Of a DNA stretch of 10,681 nt, positions 5,031-10,681 are shown piece by piece (the stretch's first letter is position 1; every line of letters starts with the position of its first letter). Both the position numbers and the translations under genes were made by a program. The notes below the pieces were generated by a model. That model was given only the letters and a program-made list of their open reading frames with translations, did not search any database and had not been told where the DNA came from. Origin of the DNA: a bacterium (GTDB taxonomy: Bacteria; Oederibacteriota; Muellerivitia; Muellerivitales; Muellerivitaceae); the NCBI GenBank assembly GCA_025980505.1, contig JAICXI010000020.1, positions 1 to 10,681 of the forward strand, read 5' to 3'.

Positions 5031-8000
5031 TCAACCGGCGGAAGGCGGCAGGTCGCGGGTTTCGATTTTTTCGTTCTGGTTGAGGTCCTTGGCGGAAATT
5101 TGGAGCTTATAGCCGGCTTCCGGGTCAAGCCCTTCGATGTCGATTTCATGGTCGTAAGCGTGCTGTTGCTTCTCCACAACGTCCCGAACAACCGTTCCCT
5201 CCGCGTTCAGGACCCGCACCTCACACTTGGTGACCTTGTCGGTCTCCCAAACCAAGTGGAACTTTCCCGGACCGATGGAATCGAAGTCCAATCGGATGAA
5301 TTTCGGCTTGTCCTTGTCGCCGGCCTTGGGCCCCATGAGGTCGGGAAGGGATTCGGAAAACTGCGCGGTCAACCTTGTTTCCGCCTGGCCCACGTCGTTT
5401 TGTCCGGTGATGGCGTTGAGGGAAAGGTTTTTATTCAGGTCATATTGCAGCCCCACCTGGTTTTGCACACCCAGGTTTTCCGTGGAAAGATCCTTGGTGA
5501 GCCCCAGGTTGTACAAAACCGACAGCCTTTGATCCAGGGGTTTCCGGAGCTTGAGCTGGACCACCGGAATGGAGCCGGCCGCCAGCGAATTCCCCAATGC
5601 ATCCGGCCCGATTTGCGAGACCCCCGCGGTCGGGACGGCATTGGGCCCCGTACCCCCGATATTGGTCTTCACGTCGACTTCCGTGCCTAAAACCCGCTGG
5701 GCCCAGGGCCGGGCATAGCTGGTCAACGAACTCGACGCGATCCGATCGATAAAATCCAGCGCCGTCTGGCTGACAACCTGGCCCACCCTTTGTTGGTAAG
5801 CGCTCCTCAGCTCATCGGTCGTATAAGTGGCGTTTCCGGTGGTCATACCCGTCATATCCGTCCCGAACATGATGTAGGACAGGAGGATTTTTTGGGAGGC
5901 ATCGCCGTAATTGGGCGGGGCGAAGGGCGGGGTGGAATCCAGTTTGAAATTGATGTTTCCAAAGGGCCCGTTGAAATCGACCCGCACGTCCACGTCGGCC
6001 GGCCGGACCCCGCCGGCCGTGATCACGTTGGCCCCGTAAAAGCGGTCGGTGGCGTACCCTTGCATATTGGGAAGCTTGCCCTTGGGGATGTAAAGGGAGG
6101 CTTCCTGGAGTTGGAACTCGTGGCCCAGGTAACGCAACCACCCATGCTTGGAACCCGCGTCGCCCTCGCACTTGATCCCGCCCTTTTCCGTTCCCCGGTC
6201 GGCGTCCTTTCCCGTGATTTTGATGTGGTCCCCCGGGTCGATCTGCAGTTCCAGGTACTGGGAGGCGAAATCATTGGAGTACCAGGTATTCTTGCCGGAG
6301 AGGAGGGTCAGTTCGAAATAAACCCCCGCCAACTCGCGGTACTCGATCTTTTGCCCGCGGTCGTCCGACGCTTCCTTCGGCGGGAAGGTGTAGTGGCCGC
6401 TGTCCAGCTTGGCCGTGCCCTTGACGTGCGGTTCCTCCAGGGGGCCCTGGATGATCAGGGGATCGTCCGGCGTGGCGCCGTAAAAGTAAATCTCCCCCCA
6501 TTCGCCCTTGTCCATAATGGTGGGAATGCTCAGCCAAAGGCCGTGGTCCCCGACCGTTTTCACCCGGAAGTCCAGGTATTGGGGGATGAAATCGGATAGG
6601 ACCATCTTGGTTTCTTCCAAGGGCGGCGAGGAGACGAAAACCCGACCCTGCCCGATTCGGCCGTTCAAGTCCTGCACCACCAGTTTGTTGTCGCGGACCT
6701 TGATGTGGCCGCTGATGTCGTCGATGGATTGGGCCACCAGCGACGGCACCATCTGGCACTTTTGCAGGTCCAAGTCCAGGGTCAACACCGGATCATCCAG
6801 CGTGCCGGTGACGTGGGCTGAAAAATCCATATTGCCGGACGCCTTTCTAGCCAATCCCGCCAGGAGGATGATCCCAAAATCGCCCTTATCCATGTTGGCC
6901 CGGACGTCCATTTCCCGGTCATGGACCTTGAGCCATCCGGTGCGGGTCAAGGCGAAGGGCATCTTGCCGTGGGCCGTGAAGGTAAAAAGCCCCTGCCGGC
7001 TCAGGGTCAGCGGTGAATCCTCGTCCCCCAAGTACAGGGTATTGTTCTTGGATTTGAGTTCCCCATCCAAAAGGTCGAACTTCAAGTCCCCGACCTTTCC
7101 GCCCGTCACTGAAATCGAAGTGGTGAAAAGCGGGTCCTCCAGTGTGCCGTCAAACACCAGATGGTAGCTGCCCGTGCCGCTCAAGGGGAAGTCCGGCAGG
7201 ATCCACTTCCCGATATCCTCGATCGGCACGTTTTTGGCGTCCGAAACCAGGTGACAGGGCCCGGCCAAGTCCAAGTTCCCATCCACGGCAAAGGAACCCG
7301 TGGTGTGTTCCAAATGCAGGTTGTCGAAAACGATCTTTTGATCCTGGGACAGGTCCACCCGGCCCACCAATTGGGCCTTGCCGTTGTCCATGGGTTTGAA
7401 CTCCAGGACCTTGTGGTGGACGGCCAAAGCCACGTTGAAGGAGGTTTGGCCCTTCCCATCCCGCCCCGTTTCGATGACGGAAAGAAGCCCGCCAAAGGTC
7501 GGTCGGTCCTCTTTATCTTCCAAGGCCAGCTTTCCCGACAGGTGGATTTGACTGGTGAAATTAAAAATGGCGATGGGCAGGTTTTGGGTGGAGCCGAACA
7601 AATCCATCACCACGACCGAGGGGTCCTGGGGGTCCAAGTACAAGCTGCCCTTGTCCACCTGGATTTGGCCCTTCAGCAGGGTCACTTTGTTATTCTGGCC
7701 GAGAAGAATCTTCCCACCCGATTCCGAGAAATGCAATTCGGCCGCGGGGACGATGTTGTTGTCGTACCTCAAGTTTTCCCCCGTGACGGAAAACCCGATG
7801 GCCGGGTCATAAAGCCTGCCGGCCACCGAAAGGTTCCCGTCCACGTTGCCGCCCACCTTGTGTTGTTCGGTATTAACCCCGATCAGCGAGAGGATGTTGG
7901 AAAGCCTTTCCTTTTGGAATGGCCCGTTGATCTTGACCTGGCTGTCCGAGTCCCAAAAAGCGCGGGGGGATTGCAGTCTCCCCGCCAGGGCATACTGGGC

Positions 8001-10681
8001 TTGGTCCCGGTTCAGCGAAAGCTTCAGGGAAATCCTGGGTTTGGTCCCATTTAAGGCCAGTTCCATCCGGTCGAAATCGTAATTTTGGATCTTGCCGTTG
8101 GTGACGACGAAGGAACCCCTCATGGGCAGTTGATCGAACCCTCCCGGGTCCAGTTTCAATTCGCCGGAGATCTCGCCGGCCACCTTCAGGGAAGGCGGAA
8201 GGAATTGGGTCAAATCGGGTTCGTCCGAAAGCAAGGCGGGATCCACCTTCAAAAGCGCCTGGATCCGGGGGGCCGCTCCCGTGAAATCCAGGACCGCCGT
8301 ACCGCCGATATGGGCCCCCAACTTCACCTTCCCCTTCAGGACCGAGTCCGCGAAAGAGGCCGTGGTTGAAAAATCCGTGAATTTATAGGAATTTTTCTTC
8401 ACATCCTTAAGCGCAAAAAGCGGGGAGGAAAAAGTGCCGTCCCAGCTTTTCCACCAGGGATCGCCAGTCCGGGCCTCCCATTGGAAATTACCGGAAAGGA
8501 ACGGCCCCTTGCCCAACTGGAAATCGTCGGCTGAAAAGTGAAGCGCCATCAGGCCGGGTTGGGAGCGGGTGTCCCAGGTCCCCACCGCGGAAAGGAATTT
8601 CTTCCCTTGGAAGAATTTTAGCTTCTTGACCTGCAGCTTGCCCTGGTCCATGGCCAGAAGGGCGTCGGCCCGGTCCGCGTACCAGTCCCCCACCTTCAGG
8701 GATTGGAGGGTCCCGTTCCCTTCCACGATGGGGTTTTTCCGCAAGCCGGTAAAATGCAGGTGTCCCGTCATCATGCCCTCGAAAGGTTGGGGGGGGTTGT
8801 TCCAGTCCAGCACTTCCGCCACGATCCTCAGGGGAATGCCTTGGGCGTCCATTTTCAAGTCCCAGGGTTTTTCGGAGGACAGTCCCAGCTTGCCTTCCGC
8901 GGAAAGGATCCCGCCAACCGTCAGTTTTTCAAATGTCAACTCGGCGGGTTTCCACGCCAGGGAAACATCCATGGGAAGGGGCCCCAAATCGCCCAGGCGG
9001 ATCTCGGGGGAAAAGAGGTGGAAGGAAGCCGTGGGTTCCTTGGGCGTACCTCCGACTTGGGCGTCCAGCCGGACCCGGCCCACGATATCCGGGAACTGGT
9101 CGCTTAAAAAAGGAAGGTCCTGGAGCGAGATGTCCTTTCCATGGACCTGGATGTCAATCGGCTGGTCGCCGGACTTGGGCCAGGTTCCCTTTCCCTGGAA
9201 ACGCCCCGTTTTTTTTCCCGTCACCAGGGACAACCGCTGCATTTCCCAGGCGTCCGTCTTGTTCCAGAAGACGGCTTCCAAACGGGACCGGTCGTTGATG
9301 ACGGCCGAGATCTCCAGTTTTTGGTCCTTCATTTGCGCCGTATTGCGGATCGAATAATGGAACGGCGTCCCCCGCAACAAGCGGATCAATTCCACTTGGC
9401 TCGTCGCCGAGAGGGTGGGGCGGTTCAAGGTCCCCCCCAAGTGCACCTCCACGTCCCCCCCGCCTTCCATGTGCGGCAATCCCAAGGCGGCGGCCACCTG
9501 CTTGGCCTTGATGTTCTTCAGGAACGCGGTCAGGGAAATGGGCGCGTCCGCGTCCCCCATGGCCATGGAACCGTTGGCGGAAAAATTCCCGTCGTAAAGC
9601 TGCCCCTGCGCATCGTAAAGGCGGAAGGTCTTTTTCTCGTACCCCGCCTTGACCGAAAGCGAGTCCATCTGCCAGGGCCCCACGAAAGAAGGCCCCAACT
9701 CCGCGTGTCCCTCCACGACCGGGTCCGAAATAGGGCCCGCCACCGCCAGGATGGCCGTGCCCTTTCCGTCCGCCTTGATGTCCTTGATCTTCAACACGCT
9801 GTTGAAAACGCCCGACAACAGCAGTTGGTCCGTGGAAGTCCTGACCGAAATGGGCCGGCCGTCGAACGGCAGGGAGCCCGAGGCCCGCCACGGCGTCCCG
9901 CCCACGGAAAAATGGATTTCATTGGAGACGTTCAAACCCGTGGGGCGGATTTGGGCCCGGCCCGAGATCTGGGAAAAAGCGATGGCGACGGGCGCGGGGG
10001 AACGCATCGCAGCCTGGTCCAGGTCGGCTTGGGCGTCAAACCACAGGGGCCGGCCCGGCTGGAAGACGATAGGCGCCTCGGCGGTCACCGTACCTCCGGT
10101 GAGTTCCCATCCCGTCAAGCCCTTTAAAACCGAACCGGCCGATGCGAGGGGCCAGTGTTCCAGCAACGCCTTGCCCGAAACCTTGAAGTTGTCCTGGTGC
10201 AGGCTGCCCACGAACCGGATGGTTCCCTGGCTGTCGGCTTCCGGCGAATGCGCCGACAGGGTCACGCTCCAGGCGTTGCCGTTCTCGTTGAAGGCCCGGA
10301 AGTTCAGGCGGTTCAGGACTTCCGTTGGCACCCGGTCCCCCTGGATGGCGAAAGAGCCGTCCTGGATGGACAATTCGGGCACGGGGATGAAGGGAATGGG
10401 GACGGTCACGGAAGACGGGCCGGAAGCGGACAAGGGCAGGGGTCCGGCGGCCGCCGGCGCGGGCCCCGGATGCCGGGCCAATAGGATTTGCGGACGGATA
10501 AAGGAAATACGTTCCAGGCACTGGGGAAGGGGTTTCCGGTGGAAAAGAAGGTCGAAGAGCTTCACGTTGACCGAAATACGCTCGACGGTCAACCGGCTTT
10601 CCCAGGGATACCCCGGAACCGTGAGGGAAACGTCGTTCAGCAGCACGTCCCCCAGCAGGCCCGCCCGTACCGACCGGATGG
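5031..10681 (-). CDS. tamB: TamB/AsmA-like translocation and assembly module protein, N-terminus outside window
   Basis: TamB-family proteins are long periplasm-spanning beta-rich tubes anchored in the inner membrane; they work with a BamA/TamA-type barrel in outer-membrane protein or lipid transport. The frame is open from the window edge, so 1882 residues are visible and the true start and membrane anchor are missing. A GTG at 10646 is probably internal. The first residues (SVRAGLLGDVLLNDVSLTVP, then LTVERISV and a LFDLLFHRKP stretch) look like the AsmA-type N-terminal repeat. A Pro/Ala-rich linker follows, then well over a thousand residues of alternating beta pattern. The family-defining C-terminal region (TamB/DUF490) covers roughly 5310-6700, with EEPHVKGTAKLDSGHYTFPP, a Pro-rich STPPFAPPNYGD, the LLSYIMFG motif, and final strands QLKLRKPLDQRLSVLYN and ETRLTAQFSES. 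An FN3-like domain is attached after it. E. coli TamB is 1259 residues, so this is much longer. It lies immediately upstream of bamA. Confidence 0.9.
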   Translation of the reverse strand, partial: IRSVRAGLLGDVLLNDVSLTVPGYPWESRLTVERISVNVKLFDLLFHRKPLPQCLERISFIRPQILLARHPGPAPAAAGPLPLSASGPSSVTVPIPFIPVPELSIQDGSFAIQGDRVPTEVLNRLNFRAFNENGNAWSVTLSAHSPEADSQGTIRFVGSLHQDNFKVSGKALLEHWPLASAGSVLKGLTGWELTGGTVTAEAPIVFQPGRPLWFDAQADLDQAAMRSPAPVAIAFSQISGRAQIRPTGLNVSNEIHFSVGGTPWRASGSLPFDGRPISVRTSTDQLLLSGVFNSVLKIKDIKADGKGTAILAVAGPISDPVVEGHAELGPSFVGPWQMDSLSVKAGYEKKTFRLYDAQGQLYDGNFSANGSMAMGDADAPISLTAFLKNIKAKQVAAALGLPHMEGGGDVEVHLGGTLNRPTLSATSQVELIRLLRGTPFHYSIRNTAQMKDQKLEISAVINDRSRLEAVFWNKTDAWEMQRLSLVTGKKTGRFQGKGTWPKSGDQPIDIQVHGKDISLQDLPFLSDQFPDIVGRVRLDAQVGGTPKEPTASFHLFSPEIRLGDLGPLPMDVSLAWKPAELTFEKLTVGGILSAEGKLGLSSEKPWDLKMDAQGIPLRIVAEVLDWNNPPQPFEGMMTGHLHFTGLRKNPIVEGNGTLQSLKVGDWYADRADALLAMDQGKLQVKKLKFFQGKKFLSAVGTWDTRSQPGLMALHFSADDFQLGKGPFLSGNFQWEARTGDPWWKSWDGTFSSPLFALKDVKKNSYKFTDFSTTASFADSVLKGKVKLGAHIGGTAVLDFTGAAPRIQALLKVDPALLSDEPDLTQFLPPSLKVAGEISGELKLDPGGFDQLPMRGSFVVTNGKIQNYDFDRMELALNGTKPRISLKLSLNRDQAQYALAGRLQSPRAFWDSDSQVKINGPFQKERLSNILSLIGVNTEQHKVGGNVDGNLSVAGRLYDPAIGFSVTGENLRYDNNIVPAAELHFSESGGKILLGQNNKVTLLKGQIQVDKGSLYLDPQDPSVVVMDLFGSTQNLPIAIFNFTSQIHLSGKLALEDKEDRPTFGGLLSVIETGRDGKGQTSFNVALAVHHKVLEFKPMDNGKAQLVGRVDLSQDQKIVFDNLHLEHTTGSFAVDGNLDLAGPCHLVSDAKNVPIEDIGKWILPDFPLSGTGSYHLVFDGTLEDPLFTTSISVTGGKVGDLKFDLLDGELKSKNNTLYLGDEDSPLTLSRQGLFTFTAHGKMPFALTRTGWLKVHDREMDVRANMDKGDFGIILLAGLARKASGNMDFSAHVTGTLDDPVLTLDLDLQKCQMVPSLVAQSIDDISGHIKVRDNKLVVQDLNGRIGQGRVFVSSPPLEETKMVLSDFIPQYLDFRVKTVGDHGLWLSIPTIMDKGEWGEIYFYGATPDDPLIIQGPLEEPHVKGTAKLDSGHYTFPPKEASDDRGQKIEYRELAGVYFELTLLSGKNTWYSNDFASQYLELQIDPGDHIKITGKDADRGTEKGGIKCEGDAGSKHGWLRYLGHEFQLQEASLYIPKGKLPNMQGYATDRFYGANVITAGGVRPADVDVRVDFNGPFGNINFKLDSTPPFAPPNYGDASQKILLSYIMFGTDMTGMTTGNATYTTDELRSAYQQRVGQVVSQTALDFIDRIASSSLTSYARPWAQRVLGTEVDVKTNIGGTGPNAVPTAGVSQIGPDALGNSLAAGSIPVVQLKLRKPLDQRLSVLYNLGLTKDLSTENLGVQNQVGLQYDLNKNLSLNAITGQNDVGQAETRLTAQFSESLPDLMGPKAGDKDKPKFIRLDFDSIGPGKFHLVWETDKVTKCEVRVLNAEGTVVRDVVEKQQHAYDHEIDIEGLDPEAGYKLQISAKDLNQNEKIETRDLPPSAG
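5034..5303 (-). other. Fibronectin-III-like domain at the C-terminus of the TamB-like protein
   Basis: The last 90 residues, after a Lys/Asp-rich linker (KAGDKDKPK), read as one FN3-type beta sandwich. They contain the strand-B tryptophan in KFHLVWETDKVTKCEV, a hydrophilic middle, and the tyrosine-corner pattern IEGLDPEAGYKLQISAKD with a trailing NQN. TamB proteins I know end near the last barrel-like strands, so this is an added domain. It would lie at the outer-membrane end of the protein. Its partner is unknown. Confidence 0.65.

Noticed and set aside
7161..8054. Long plus-strand open frames opposite the tamB-like gene (also 9141-10127 and 5790-6599)
   Set aside because: They have no recognisable motifs or ribosome binding sites and mirror the high-GC third positions of the minus-strand gene.

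Overview
The window comes from a diderm (Gram-negative-type) bacterium with a fairly GC-rich genome. It carries BamA and a TamB/AsmA-like protein, both parts of outer-membrane biogenesis. Every convincing gene lies on the minus strand, so the text order is the reverse of the transcription order. I cannot name the phylum. Non-ATG starts (TTG for bamA and purB, GTG for nfu), the bamA-surE order and the intergenic repeats would suit a poorly sampled lineage, but that is inference.

In transcription order: (a) 10681-5031, a very large tamB-like gene whose 5' end lies outside the window. It keeps the TamB C-terminal region and has an extra fibronectin-III-like domain at its end. (b) A 181-bp gap holding a candidate extended -10 promoter and a pair of direct repeats in the bamA leader. 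(c) 4849-2522, bamA, with signal peptide, five POTRA domains and a C-terminal barrel. (d) A short gap filled by an imperfect 23-bp inverted repeat. (e) 2435-1647, surE, with all four key metal/catalytic positions intact. (f) 1646-1212, a 435-bp region with no gene. It holds a MITE-like element with perfect 24-bp terminal inverted repeats directly after surE, a 9-bp-period repeat, and a promoter for nfu. (g) 1211-990, a small NifU-C/Nfu scaffold gene with its own intrinsic terminator. (h) A promoter with a palindrome in its spacer, a long leader, then purB from 745. purB homology stops near position 122, at a junction with unrelated sequence on the plus strand.

tamB and bamA form an envelope-assembly pair: TamB-like proteins bridge the inner membrane to a BamA/TamA-type barrel, and no separate tamA is visible here. 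surE (nucleotide phosphatase), nfu (Fe-S cluster delivery) and purB (purine synthesis) are housekeeping genes. nfu and purB seem to be separate transcription units, because a terminator and two candidate promoters lie around them. No complete novel system is visible. The most unusual items are the MITE-like element, the TamB-FN3 architecture, and the purB/sigma-factor-like junction at the left edge, which may be an assembly chimera.
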